Origin: Chaetoderma sp. LZ-2023a | Lineage: Eukaryota; Mollusca; Caudofoveata; Chaetodermatida; Chaetodermatidae | Reading direction: 5' to 3' | NCBI GenBank assembly: GCA_034401795.1 | Contig: CM067360.1 | Location: 53,431,768-53,495,767, forward strand | DNA length: 64,000 bases | In this document: positions 1 through 11,850 of the stretch, piece after piece | How the letters are laid out: each line of letters begins with the position of its first letter | How positions within the stretch are numbered: position 1 is the stretch's first letter | The notes under the pieces: model-generated | The model's database searches: none | Seen by the model: only the letters and a program-made list of their open reading frames with translations | Told to the model about the DNA's origin: nothing | Made by a program: the position numbers and the translations under genes

Positions 1-595
1 ATTTGAAAATTCTAGCAGACGATATTTCTCTATGACGTCATTGTTATGATGAAGTTGTTTGTATTTGCCCCAATAGCGAGGAGCACTGTGATACGTCGCA
101 ACACATTTTATAACGTCATTGGACTGGTGCAACCAAATGCCATATATAAAAGATACAACTATATGCTGGCGAGTATCGCTGACAATAGGCCTAAGTATTG
201 TTGTGAATATTGTGGACCGGATTTTCCAGAATGCCCTCCACGCGAGTTGAAAAATTAACTTCAAATGTACTATAGATGGATATACATATTTAGGACATTT
301 CGACCCCATACAAATTCGTTCTATTTATTTAAACAATAAATGATGTCTGCGTTCGCTTATAGGCAACACCTATCTTTCATATTAGATCAGTACCAGAAGT
401 CTTTAAATAATCTTCACCCTATAGCTGCAGAATCTCCAGCTATGGGTTTGTTAAGTATTACGTCACTGCACGTGATTCGCAACTGGAAATGTGTATTTTG
501 CTTTATTACATCATAAGTGCATGTTTATGACGTCATCATTTGTTGTTAAACAAAAACAGTCAAATTAGCTTCAAAATATTCAGCAGAATGCTTTA
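1..595. other. Unassigned AT-rich non-coding sequence
   Basis: I see no supported gene. TGACGTCA-like palindromes occur near 33 and 530, the same motif that recurs inside repeat R1. Near 560-585 there is a half-copy of the R1 arm (CAAATTAGCTTCAAAATATT), so the left edge probably holds a degenerate R1 fragment. A 70-codon open frame at 46-258 has no recognisable content. Confidence 0.4.
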
Positions 596-872
596 GCTAT
601 CAATTTCCTGAAAACTATACATTTAAGTTGTTGAATATTTTGTAACTAATTTGACTGCCTGTGGCAGCAAGAGCGCCCAGTAAAATTAGGTACAAAATAT
701 GCAACACAATGTTTATTAAATAGTAAAACATACAATTTGGACAATGTCGGACTATTATACATTAAAGACAGACTTTCGAATCATTCATGACGTCATAATT
801 ATGACGTCAGCATACACGTCACGTAGTTTATTATGACGACATATGCTGGATGGATAAAGTGGAACAGTCCAT
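596..872 (+). repeat. R1 hairpin repeat with CRE-like sites, copy 1
   Basis: The sequence runs through TTGAATATTTTGTAACTAAT, a short spacer with GTGGCAGCAAGAGCGCC, and the complementary arm near 680-705. It continues into the R1 tail (GTTTATTAAATAGTAAAACA) and a cluster of TGACGTCA-like palindromes at 787-825, ending at GGATGGATAAAGTGGAAC. The same order is seen at 49785-50165, 52845-53230, 55120-55510 and 56345-56755. Confidence 0.75.
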
Positions 873-1160
873 TGCTCAAAGTGTAGCATACGGGCGTGCG
901 CGCTGGTTCGCCGGACGTTCCCATTCTGCGGAACTGCCGGTTCCTGGCATGGCGGGACGGGACAGCTGGTTAGCTGTGGATTTTGGGGTTGTAGATCCAG
1001 TGTTGCGCGCTGCTGGATCATACAGAAACCGACTTCTAGAGCCGCTGGAATGTTCACATTCCAGTGGGGCCGTGGGACTATCGCCACCAAAGTTGAACCT
1101 CACTGTTTCATCCACGCTGTTGGTGTCACCGATATGACGGTTCCACCGCTCCATTTTATG
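873..1160. other. GC-rich patch, open in several frames, unidentified
   Basis: This segment is clearly richer in G, C and CpG than its surroundings and sits right after an R1 copy. Open frames exist on both strands (plus 850-1137; minus 876-1154, with an ATG and a stop next to the R1 repeat). Neither translation resembles a family I know. It contains two complementary GGAATGTTCACATTCC-type half sites near 1047-1063, which form a short palindrome. It could be a CpG-rich promoter or first exon, or part of a mobile element. No function is assigned. Confidence 0.3.
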
Positions 1161-3685
1161 CCCGGGATATAATTTTAATTACATACAATAAATATCGAAG
1201 TAACAGCCAAACAATCGTACTTGTTTGCTGCTACCTGGAGGAGGTCTAGTACATGGGGCTGGGTTGATGACTCATTATCGTGGTCCTCGCCAGAGGTACC
1301 TCACAGAGTAAGATCCATGAGGCATCCCCATCAAGGAGGGTCCTAGCGTGGCTACTTAACTAGTTTAATATAACCCAAATTAACCCCTATGAACATTATT
1401 TTGTTGCGAAAGGAAAGTGCCTCGCGCGGGCCTCCGTCACAGGAATATGTCTACAATGCTGAAGCGGAGGAAGAGAAAGGGCAAAAAGAGCCACTCTTGT
1501 TAAAACCAAATTATGTAGACGAGTCAACCTAGTGAAGCTATATGGTTGTTGTGATGCACACTGTTTTACGTGAAGGCGGGTGAATGATTTCCGCAGAATT
1601 CAACAGCGCCATCTTATGTAAGTTCCAAGATTCTGTGTTAGTAGTTGTGGCTTTTATTTATGCGGGCCTTCTGCTAATTCCCACCCTATCATTTAGTTGT
1701 TGGGTCCAAATCTAGTTGGCAATGTATGCTAACTATTCTTTAACATATAAGTCTGACGGGTGAGAATGTTCGGTGACCGTGAGGCCACCCTACGGAACAT
1801 CCCCTCAGTAGATGCGTGCGTACTTATCATGAGACGAAAGCTCCAGAATCATATAAGGATCCTGTCACCGTCAGGTCATGACCACGCATAACATCACAAG
1901 GACAAATAACGGTACATAAGCGTTTGAAAAGCATATTTAAGTTTTGCGGTGGTGACAAAGATGCAGCTATCCAACTATAGTGACCTTCCCAGGATGGCGT
2001 GGTGGGTTCTAAGATCGCACCCAGTCACTGGTAGAGTTAAATGGAGAGCTGGATCCTTTCCATCACCAGAGTGTCGGGTATGGATTATTACTGATCGGTA
2101 CAGAGGGAGCTAACATTTACCTGTTGTTAGGGTTATGTAAAACCGCCCAGAGATGCACTGCAGGCCTGTAATTAATTATATATATGTTTTCGCAGTGCTT
2201 CCTACTTTGGCAGGGTTTTCTAACTAACCAGTATCCGAGGATACAGGTTGGGGGGGGGGGGTGTATGCGGTGATCGTTACTTTATTTCTAGCCACTCTGG
2301 AACCTGAATAGTGCCAGAGCTAGCTCTAAATAACGTATCGGAAGGAGGTCCAGACAATTAATAAGCCCGAAGGCAGGGGAGCATAGACAGAAACAATTAC
2401 TCATAATGGAGACCTTAAGGTAAATGGCCAATTTATACAATCTACCCAGAGTGCGGTGTTACATATCCACCACTCCGGAAAAGAGACTAACACAAAATGT
2501 CTCCTACCGAGTAATCGTGCCTACTACTATAAACCTATCCTATCGAGCTAGAACAGTCCAGGTTTAGTTGGCCGCATGTCATGTCGCGTAATGAAAACAT
2601 GAACAGCGACCTCAATGAAACATTGATGCTGTTCGGGGAACAAGGTGGTGCGGATGTTGTTGCTGTATAGTGTAACCTAGTGATACTGTGGTCCACGAGT
2701 TTTTATAATAAACAAAACAATTAACATGGATGGCTACTGCCATATCACTAACTTTGTAAAATACAAGAAATAGAAGGCCACTCGACCTTGCGGTGCTTAT
2801 GAGCACGAAAAATAATAATAATAATAAACTATAAAATGTGGTCTCAAATGACCGGGAGGTACCAATTAGTCGTCAGTACCTCTTACATAAAAAGCAATAC
2901 AATAATAATATAATAAAACAGAGTACCTATCAGTCATCGGTATGTTAGAAGTCCTTTATTCACGATAGTTGAAGCGTAACACAATTGGAATGTAAGATGG
3001 CATGATCCGGAAGTTAGCTGCTAGGGAAATACTACAGGCACACTGCGGATATGGCTCATTCCCAGGAAAAGTGAAAACGACCCTTCGCGGAGGCAGATGT
3101 CTAGTAGATAGTCAAGTCTACATGAATAGTTATTAATTTAACTGAGTGGTCTAAAAGTTACATATGGGTGTGGAAGTTGAAAGCTGCCCGTAGGTTCTTG
3201 AATGGCTACGGATGAATGTTAATTAATGTGGATGCATTCTGACAGTTCACAAGATGAGGTGCATCGAATAGCTCACATGATGCATCAAGCAATGTTCCCC
3301 TAACTTCGGTCGAAAATGTCAGAAGGCTAACACATGATGTGCGGATAAATTTCCACCACTGGTTGCGTGGTACGGCAGATCTAGCGAGTTATCACAGAGC
3401 ACATCACTCTCCCCACATACTGGATGACGAGCTGCATTAGCGCCAAAAGGCCCATCCGCACGAAAGGTCCCTTTGCGGAAGTAGAGGCTTGGGATACCTG
3501 ACTTTAAAGTTCTTTATTTTCCCTGGGTGATATCTTCACAAGAACTTCCAAAAACTGGTGGTTGTGGATGTGGTGGCTAGTACCTTAAAGAAAAGGAGTC
3601 TCAAACCGAAAGGATCCACAGCAGACGTTGGATACCTGCGTTACAGAGTGCAGTAACTTGCGCTTGTCCTCTCAGACCAGGCACC
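1161..3685. other. Long unassigned region, no gene recognised
   Basis: No convincing coding sequence is present; open frames are short and show no family motif. A poly-G run lies near 2251-2260 and an AAT-repeat at about 2811-2826. The composition differs from the repeat-rich DNA further right: none of the R1-R5 repeats is visible here. It may be a degenerate mobile element or genuinely unique intergenic sequence. Confidence 0.4.
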
Positions 3686-3719
3686 TAACCACCACCTGAT
3701 TGCTGCTGAATCTGATTTT

Positions 3720-3860
3720 TCAACCCCTTATATACTGCGTGTGACGTCATAGATGGAACGCCACAGCCAATCAGCGAGCGCGCTTCAGAGGCAGGGAAGC
3801 GGGTCACGTGACGCGCTATAATACCCATGCACTGAGAGCATGCATGCACTAAGCCTATGG
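3720..3860. promoter_or_regulatory. Promoter-like patch: TATA-like, CRE, CCAAT and E-box motifs
   Basis: Within about 120 bases there are a TATA-like TTATATA (3727-3733), a TGACGTCA CRE palindrome (3741-3748), a CCAAT motif (AGCCAATCAG, near 3765-3775), GCGAGCGCGC, and CACGTGACGCG with an E-box (near 3805). This is denser than chance in AT-rich DNA. No coding exon was found next to it, so it may be a retroelement LTR, a repeat promoter or an unconnected gene promoter. Confidence 0.3.
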
Positions 3861-5160
3861 CGTTCAATATTTTGAAATAAAATAAGTTGGCTCACGTAGC
3901 CATAACTCGGCCAATTCATAACCGATTTTAAAATGGTAAAGAGTTTTGAAATCCTCGCTTGCTTTATTCTGGTTATGATTGAGACCAAGAACGGCGAGAA
4001 AGATGCAATCTAAAATGATTACGTGTACCAACTCGATATTGTATGAGATGCTTTTTCTGCCCAACGCTAACTCGCGTCTTTAAGCAATCTCCGCTACGAG
4101 CTCTCACGGACTAGTCATTTTACGATCCTCTCATATTCGGCATTAGACACGCGTATCATCCTACCAGGGGGTGGGGTGGGGCGTGCTTGGAACGCTCCCG
4201 GCGGCTACTGTTGTATATTGTTATCCAGATATGCCCCTTTAATTAGTCTGACCAACATAGCCAGGGTAACCTGAGCAGAGGAGCCAGTTTGACGCTAGCT
4301 CTGGATCTATCCCGGAACCTCAGTTACTGAGTTTACTTTTGACATGAACACATACTTACAGACCTGCCTGCTTACTTTATTTGCTTATCAATTTACTTTA
4401 CATTTTTACTTAAAGTAGGGTGCATCATCAGCCCCATCTTTTTGAAAATATTATGCCTCCTCTCTGTCCCTAATTTCCTTTTGTTAGGTTATTACTCAAT
4501 AATAATCTTGCAAAATATTTTCTATTTTGAACATCATCTATGGGGTCCACGACCACATTGAATATGTCAAATCATGGAAATTACCGATTTTTGTGATCTG
4601 GGTGTTTGAAAACATAGAAGGAAATGTCATACTGAGCTCAAATTTGCAGTGTGTGTCTTTATTCTGGTTCTGATTAATGTTTCTAAATTTCATCCTGATT
4701 GGATAAGTATTTTATTTTTTATTGGCCGAAAACCTCTCGACCAATCAGAATCGAGGATTTTAGGTTCCTTAATCCTCTGTCAGTTTATGTCATGGACACA
4801 TAACTTTTGTTAAACATTGTTATGTGATGCATTCAAAATGTGGATTATCAATAATATCATGTTCATTATGTATATGGGGTAGGGCATGTCATTGTTAGAT
4901 CAGGTAGGCCTACTTGGCAATAAGTACAATAAATCTTATTCGAGAGTACTTCACTTCTAGCTGGGCTACAACATGGTGGTTCCTTAAGACAGATAGTCAT
5001 ATGATGACCCGTCTTAATGAAATACCACTTTGAGATCACAAAAGTCATAACTTATGGTTAATGGTTTGTATTCCCTGTCATTAGTCGGCATCTGTGTGCT
5101 CCATAATGTTGTTGCTTAACTCTCACTGATGAATTCAAAATATCTCATTTTCAAGAAACC
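3861..5160. other. Unassigned non-coding sequence
   Basis: No supported gene. The segment around 4690-4760 contains an imperfect inverted pair (CTGATTGGATAAG... and CGACCAATCAGAATCG). A guanine-rich stretch occurs near 4168-4180. Overlapping minus-strand open frames at 3685-4064 are short and carry no motif. Confidence 0.35.
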
Positions 5161-5167
5161 TTACTAA

Positions 5168-5272
5168 TACCTGTTGTATATTTTGAAATTAATTTGACTG
5201 GAAGCCATTGTTGCCTTAAGCAGCAATGTCTTCCAGTCAAATTATTTTCAAAATATTCAACAGTATACGTTT
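5168..5272. repeat. R1 hairpin core, copy 2
   Basis: Two inverted arms, near 5172-5205 (TTGTATATTTTGAAATTAAT) and 5228-5268 (complementary, ending ATATTCAACAG), are separated by a short spacer that is itself self-complementary. Only the hairpin core is present, without the CRE tail. Confidence 0.7.
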
Positions 5273-5584
5273 TATATCGTAAAGAATATACTTTTGCAGG
5301 GATGTGCCGGTGAAAGGATTAAGGTTTGACTGTACATGTAGGTTGTAATGTATCATAAATTGCATGGTAAATTGCTAAGCACTATGTAATTACAGGCTCG
5401 TCTAACAGGTACGTGTAGTCATAAAGTTAATCAATTACTGAAACCATTGTCTGGAACTTTAACCAATAATAATTACTACATTTTTTAACTGCATGGCATT
5501 TTGCAGTGCATGCCCATGCCATATTATTTACTAATAGGCCTAAACGCAACACAGTGAATCACAATAATGTTTAAACCCAGAATG

Positions 5585-7622
5585 TTATTGATTGTCTACA
5601 CGCTTGCGAAGGTTTGGCAAACGTTTTCTGTCATGTTCAACAACTTGAAGGACGTTCTGAAAACGTTCTTCACTTCTAGCAGATTCCAGAAAGTCAGAAC
5701 TGAGTTTGACTCCCCACTCAGCACAGTCATTCACTACATTGAGTGCGCGAACATTCTTGGCTGATGCGATGTTTGATGGAGTATGATGCCAGTCATGTAC
5801 ATCTGCAGTCAGAAACGCAGAATCAAGTTGCAGAGTATGGAAGAAGAACCAAGAGTCTGGGCTAGATAAATCTGCGAGTTTTGTAGTGAGCGTAATTTGT
5901 GGAAACTTGGGCTTTCCAAACCCGGTCCCGAAGCGATCCTGGGGTGCTCGACAGGGATTTTCTGGTTTTGAAGCCAACAAACTGTCTGCTAATTCACGTT
6001 TCGCCTCTACAGGTGTTTGTTCACTAAATAGAGAGAGTGGAACCATCTCTGCTGTTAGAAACCACAGATGACGCTGAAAAGCTTTGACAGCACTATTTGA
6101 TATGAGGCGATTTACAGTCTGATATTGGAGCAGAAGATGGAACATCTGGAGGTCATTCCAAGGAGCATCAACCGCTGATGTGCATGTCATCCACCAAGTG
6201 CTGTAGACGTGAGTGATAAAGGTGACAAAGTCCCGCAATTTTTTCACCTGGTTTTGTGCTGTGATTGTACCTTTAGGAAGTTGCTTGATATGCACTTCGA
6301 ACAGACATATTTTAATTGCATACAGCAGTTTTGCCATCCACCTCGCTTTGTGTAATGCACCTGGACGCTTAAATACATACACCTGAGACTGAGTACTAAC
6401 TTTATCATTAAGAAAGAAAATACAGAGTTCCACAAACTCTTTGTAATCATCACGACGAAGGTTCAGCTCTGATTCAACCAACTGCAGTACTGTGGTCTTA
6501 CACTTGCTCATTAAGTCCAATGCAGCTTGGTCAAACGGAGTAGGATCAAACATAGAGAGTTCGTTGTAACTGTTGTATGGCAAAAGTTCATACTTAGACC
6601 GAAACCGAGTAAACAATGTAACATCAGGTGATTTGGACACTTCGATTTTTAGATCATCAAAAACATGAGACAGTATGATCTCACCAATATGGTGTCGGCA
6701 CCCTGTCCATAGTAATGCCCGGTTGAGTTTCTGCTGAATCTTCACACACGCAGCACTCACATGTTTGACGCAGTTGTATCAAATGTCATGTTGACAATGC
6801 TGTCTGAGCAGTGCCATTCTTCAAGTAAGTCAGTTGTCAGGTTTGCTATAATGTCACCTGTAGATTGGTATGTACCAGGTTGATAACATGGAACACCCAG
6901 TAGTTTGAGTTCGTCTGCATTTCCGACCACAACAGTCAGGCGCTCTTCTGAAACATTTTGATTAATGAGAGTTGACAAGAGTTTGGAATCCCAGTGCAGG
7001 GTCGCGAATTTTCCCACTCTTCTCTGCAGCTCTCAGCAATCTCTTGTCCAACTTGTCGCCGTTAACGGTCTACCATTGCATATGAGGTTGTGACTTTTGT
7101 TACATCTCCTCCTGTTTCTTCGATTAATGCTTTGGTGTCTGCAGATTGTTGTGCTGGTGTTATTTTCATGCGTGTTGCCATTGCGACTAGTTTTGGATTT
7201 TTTAGAATGTTGTGTGGAACAAATGTAGGTGCTCCAACGCGAACTCTCCGATGATGACTTCTGGTTGGTTGATCATTGCCATCGTTACTGTTTTTGTCCA
7301 CTTCACTACGACTGAGATCGTCACTTTCACAACTGCTTTCTTCATCGTGCTGTGGGAGCGTCATTGAACTTGATGCCATTTCTTTTTGCACCTTCATTCG
7401 TCTGTCGTCTTCTGATTTTTCACGTATCAGCCGCCGCTTGACTCGTTTTGCAAGTACCATATCCTGGCTACCGAATGTTGCTAAGCGGTCAATTTTCATT
7501 GAATGTAAGAATGCTTTGTCCTCAAGGTTCTTGATCAGATTTTCTACATTGACTGGCCAAAGTCGGAAGGGTTCTGCCAACTTCCTTTCCATTTGCTGAA
7601 TCTTTGTTATTGATATTTGCAT
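5585..7622 (-). pseudogene. Broken transposase-like gene with hAT-like RNase H core
   Basis: Three minus-strand open segments (7622-7062, 7017-6757, 6760-5585) lie in order but in different frames, interrupted by a stop at about 7062 and a small deletion near 6757-6760. The first segment is basic and acidic-rich. The second begins near GKFATLHWDSKLL, with a candidate first acidic residue, and ends in FDTTASN, a candidate second. The third starts with ACVKIQQKLNRALLWTGCRH, where the C-x2-H resembles the C/H motif after the second Asp in hAT-like RNase H domains. It ends in a helical C-terminus (FQNVLQVVEHDRKRLPNLRK). I recognise this layout from uncharacterised proteins repeated in aquatic invertebrate genomes, not from a named domain. 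The frame breaks indicate a dead copy. No terminal inverted repeat was found. Confidence 0.6.
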
Positions 7623-7738
7623 GGTTCATCGTTCTATCGGAATGGCCCTGATTTTTGTGTTCTCAGCAAGTACGTTCAGCATTTTCTCACAGCACTTGCG
7701 GTCTGAGATCATAGGTATATTGGATTTCTGATAAAAGA

Positions 7739-7867
7739 CTGTCAGTTATTAAAGTAGTTTTCGTAGTGCCTACTTACAAGTTTTGTCATTAAATCGGTAA
7801 TTTGTCAGTTTACTAAAGTATAAGTCCATCAGCTCAAATACCAGTGTATCAAGTATACAACAAACAG
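7739..7867 (+). repeat. Possible 5' LTR end and primer-binding site of the gypsy element
   Basis: A stretch beginning TGTCAG and ending CAAACA lies just before TTTGGCGACGAGC (about 7869-7881), which looks like the primer-binding region often seen 3' of a Ty3/gypsy 5' LTR. I could not find a matching 3' LTR downstream of 11850, so the LTR call is weak. Confidence 0.25.
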
Positions 7868-7950
7868 TTTGGCGACGAGCAAACCTAGATTTTGTTAATT
7901 AATCTGTGCTAGGCATGCTATGCAACTGAACTGCTAAAAAATAGCGTAAA

Positions 7951-9157
7951 GTGATAGCTGCGTACAATACCAGGTATGTAAGTCAAATGTTGCTGCCGCT
8001 GCTGCTGGTACAATTCTGCGCTGAACTCATTCAACTCCAGAGCAAGCAAGTTTGTTGCTCTGCGCGCGTGCTGCGTTCTGTTGCTGCTGCCACTCCGGAG
8101 ACGTCTACTGCCGCGTTTCTGCCTCCTCAATCGTTTCTCAGTCGACCAGGGAATCCGAGTTTACTGTGGAAGCAATGGAAGCTGCTATACGATAATTACT
8201 TACTGGCAAGTGGTTCAGACGCTTTTCCCGCTGAACGGAAAAAGGCGTTGTTATTATTACATTGCATTGGTGCAGAAGGACAATGCATTTTTTATACCCT
8301 TAAAACATCAGATGACTCTTACGATGCTACTGTCTTAGAGCTTGAAACTTACTTTGTGCCCAAAGTTAACGTCGTTGCTGAACGTTATCGTTTCCGACAA
8401 CGTGCACAACAACAAGGCGAGACAACTGACCAATACATCGCGTCATTGAGAGACCTAGTTACTACCTGTGAATTTGGCTGAAGAGATGATCAGAGATAAA
8501 ATTGTTGAAAAAACATTAATTCCGCGTATTCGTGAGCGACTTTTGCTTGAATCCGATTTGACTTTAAACAAAACATTGGATTTATCACGTCAGATTGAGA
8601 CAGCCCTACACGAATCCAAGTCCAGCACAGGAAATACGGCGATACAACAGGCTAGGCCAACAACTTCTGAAGTCCCAAATGTCCATACGAAATTTAAGTC
8701 AAAAACTCATGCCACAAACTATCCATCTAGAAATAAACAAAATACATCTACCAACGCACCTAAGCGAGTATATTTTAGATGTGGTTCAGATAAATATATG
8801 GCAAATTGTGACACTTGTCCAGCAAAATCTGTTTCTTGCAGAAACTGTTCTAAGAAAGGACACTACGCGAAAATGTGCAGACGTAGGTCAAATTCTACAA
8901 AGAAAGTCCAAGTAGTAACTGAAATAGAACACCATGATACGGTTGACATTTGCAATGTGGATTCTGAAAAACGAAATTTAAAAGAACACTTGTACTGCCC
9001 AGTGTCAATTAATGGACAAAACATGCCACTACTTGTTGATACGGGGAGCATGGTTTCAATATTACCAAAGGATATATATGACCAAATTGCAATACATACA
9101 GATACTGTTTTACAACCCGCCCCAATTAATCCGGTTACATACGCAAACGAACCTTGA
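7951..9157 (+). pseudogene. gag with CCHC knuckle and retropepsin, frameshifted
   Basis: The first part (to 8481) contains a gag-like helical segment (LLWKQWKLLYDNYLLASG, then VLELETYFVPKVNVVAERYR). The continuation (8468-9157) resumes in another frame at NLAEEMIRDKIVEK. The junction TGTGAATTTGGCTGAA suggests loss of a few bases by slippage. A zinc knuckle CRNCSKKGHYAKMC and a retropepsin-like active site LLVDTGSMVSILP follow. The frame stops at 9157, while related sequence continues in other frames up to the polymerase region. Confidence 0.8.
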
Positions 9158-9314
9158 AAGTTATTGGATGTACAATACTTCCTGTTATAAGAAATGCCAT
9201 GACTGTGTCAGCTAAATTCTACATTGTTTAAACCGGACTGGGATTATTAGGCCTTGAGTTAATGAAATCTTTACAGTTGAACATTAAATCTGGATTACTG
9301 GCGAATAGCTTACA

Positions 9315-10925
9315 ATGCAAAGGACCAATTCAGAATACTTTGCCAGACTCAGTGACTGGTGCGGTTGTACTCCTACTAACAGAACAAACATTCCAGTTCC
9401 ACCTACAGTATTAATAGATGGTGCCCTAGGCAAAGCGAAATCATGTGTACATCGCGTCCACATTTGTCCTGACATTAAACCAGTTGTTCAAAAATTTCGA
9501 CCTCTACCGTTAGCAATTCGTCAAGAAGTGTCAGAGGAACTATACAATATGGAACAGTTAGGAATTATTGAACGCATTGATGCTTCAGAATGGGTTACGC
9601 AAATTGTCATTACACGTCTTAAAACAGGTAAAATAAGGATCTGCTGTGATCTGAGAGCTCCTAACAAAGCCATTATTCAGGATAGGCATCCACTACCGAA
9701 CATTGAACTATTGGTCACAGAACTGCAAGGTGCTAAATTGTTTTTGAAATTGGATTTAGCCTCAGCATACTATCAGCTAGAACTTGAAGAAGAAAGTCGG
9801 GATTTGCAGCGTTCCTGTCAAATGTCGCATTGTTCCGCTTTACTCGCGTCCCATTTGACTTGCTTCAGCGCCTTCTGCCTACCAGAAAATGATGTCCGTA
9901 GTGCTAAAAGACTAGAAGGTGTGGTGTACTACATAGATGATATTGTAGTATCAGGTCGTACTTTATCAGAGCATAACATATGTCTCAAACAAATATTCCA
10001 ATGCCTTCAAGAATACAATTTGAAATTGAATCCGGACAAATGCATATACAGAGTAAATGAGATCAAGTACTTAGGTCATGTGATTTCTGCCAATGGTTTA
10101 GAACCTGATCCGTCTCGTGTGGAAGCAATCATGAATGCTCCTACTCCTACTGATGCTACAAGCTTACGTTCCTACCTCGGAATTACTTCATACTATTTAC
10201 GATTTTTACCGGACTATGCATCTGTATGTGAACCATTACGAGCACTTTTTCGGAAAGATGCAAAGTATGAATGGAACATGAAAGCACAACAAAGCTTCAA
10301 TAGTCTAAAACAGATGATGATACAAAGACCTATACTGGCATTTTTTGATTCAAAATGTGAAACTTTCGTGTCCACAGATGCTTCTGCCTATGGTTTGGGT
10401 GCGGTTTTGTCCCAAATACAAGATGGTATAGAACGACCCATTGCATTTGCTTCACATACACTAGCGGAATCCGAATGGAAATACTCGGTTGGTGAAAAAG
10501 GAGCGCTCTCATGCTTGTGGGCTTGTGAAAGGTGGCACATATACTTACGTGGTCGTCAGTTCACGTTGAGGACTGATCACCAAGCTTTAACTACATTGCT
10601 TAGTAGTAAAGGTGCTGGCAGACAACCTATGCGCATATCACGCCGGAACGCTCGACTTATGCAATATACATTCGCTGTTGTCTTCAGACCAAGCAAAGAT
10701 AACTCACCTGCTGATGCGTTATCGAGGTTACCATTGCCATTCCATGCTGATGAGGTTGACAATGCTGATGAAATTGTGTCAACAATTCATTGTGATGAAT
10801 CGTCCATTTCGTTACATGAACTACAAATTGCTATGACATCTAACGGCATGATGCAAAGGATACTTTCATATATCCAACACGGATGGCCAAGTAAAAGACA
10901 ACTGGAACCTGAACTTTTGCCTTAA
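9315..10925 (+). pseudogene. Ty3/gypsy reverse transcriptase and RNase H
   Basis: The reverse transcriptase begins near FRPLPLAIRQEVSEELYNME. It contains KLDLASAYYQLEL and the catalytic YIDDIVVSG box. Between these, roughly 9800-9905, the translation loses its family character and other frames carry the expected sequence, indicating paired frameshifts. RNase H follows, with FVSTDASAYGLGAVLSQ (first Asp), the downstream LRTDHQAL and PADALSR. The in-frame TAA at about 10923 ends the open frame, but the same frame continues into the integrase. Confidence 0.85.
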
Positions 10926-11850
10926 TTTGCTATTAGTGATGAACTGTGTGAATGGAACAAGTGCATAGTACGTGCCAATAACCGGATTATTGTTCTCCCG
11001 TCATTACAATGTCGTCTCATAAACATTGTACATGAAACACACCAAGGAATAATGCGAACCAAGCAACGATTGCAAGAGCTCTATTGGTGGCCAGGTATGG
11101 ATAGTGCAATCGAAACGGCAATACGAAATTGTGTTACATGTCAGTCATCAGATAAGACTGTGGTGATTCCTACACCACCACTACAAGTGGTTGAATGGCC
11201 AGATGTCCCATGGCAAAAGTTAGCTATTGATGGTATGGGACCATACAATAATGTCCGTCATAATGAACAATATGCGATAGTACTTATCGACTATTACAGC
11301 AAATGGCCAGAAGTTGCTTATGCAAATACAGTTACAACATCCGCTGTTACGGATATGTTGGACAGTTTGTTTGCACGCCATGGATTTCCACTCGAACTTG
11401 TGTCAGACAATGGATCCGTTTTTACAAGTAACGAATTTCAGGAGTATCTTCGTAAACATTGTATTAAACATTGTCGTACAGCGGTTTACAACCCTAAAGC
11501 TAATGGAGAAGTTGAACGCTGAAACCGTGTACTCAAAGAAGTTCTACAGATAGCTGACCTCGAACACAAACTGTGGAAGAAAGCTACACGTGAACTTTTA
11601 TTCGCTTACCGTTCTACTCCGCATCGCACCACTGGAAAATCACCTGCAGAACTACTATATGGTAGAAAATTGCGTACCAAATTGAACATTATGTAACCTG
11701 CCGCAATAAATGATTGAGCAGTTAGAAAGACAGTGCATTCCCGTCAGGAGTATACAAAATGCTATACAGATAAGAAACGAAGTGCAAAGGATCCAAAGAT
11801 TAAGATCGCTGATCGTGTTCGTATAAGGATTCCTTCACATTGATGATTTT
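10926..11850 (+). pseudogene. Ty3/gypsy integrase
   Basis: The HHCC zinc-binding region reads HETHQG followed by CVTC. The DDE core has LAIDGMGPYNN (first Asp), LVSDNGSVF (second Asp) and NPKANGEVER (Glu). All three catalytic residues are present. A TGA at about 11520 and a TAA at about 11695 interrupt the frame; sequence after the first stop (AYRSTPHRTTGKSPAELLYG) is still typical of gypsy integrase C-termini. It is in frame with the upstream reverse transcriptase segment. Confidence 0.85.

Larger units (their letters stand above)
7739..11850 (+). mobile_element. Degenerate Ty3/gypsy (Metaviridae) LTR retrotransposon
   Basis: The order gag, zinc knuckle, aspartic protease, reverse transcriptase, RNase H, integrase is the Ty3/gypsy order. 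The element is inactive: it has a gag frameshift at about 8470, a frame change between protease and reverse transcriptase, disrupted sequence inside the reverse transcriptase, and in-frame stops at about 10923, 11520 and 11695. No envelope gene and no clear 3' LTR are seen. It lies next to the minus-strand transposase remnant ending at 7622. Confidence 0.85.

Noticed and set aside
1161-3685. tRNA or SINE promoter boxes
   Set aside because: I looked for A-box and B-box-like sequences and found no convincing pair.
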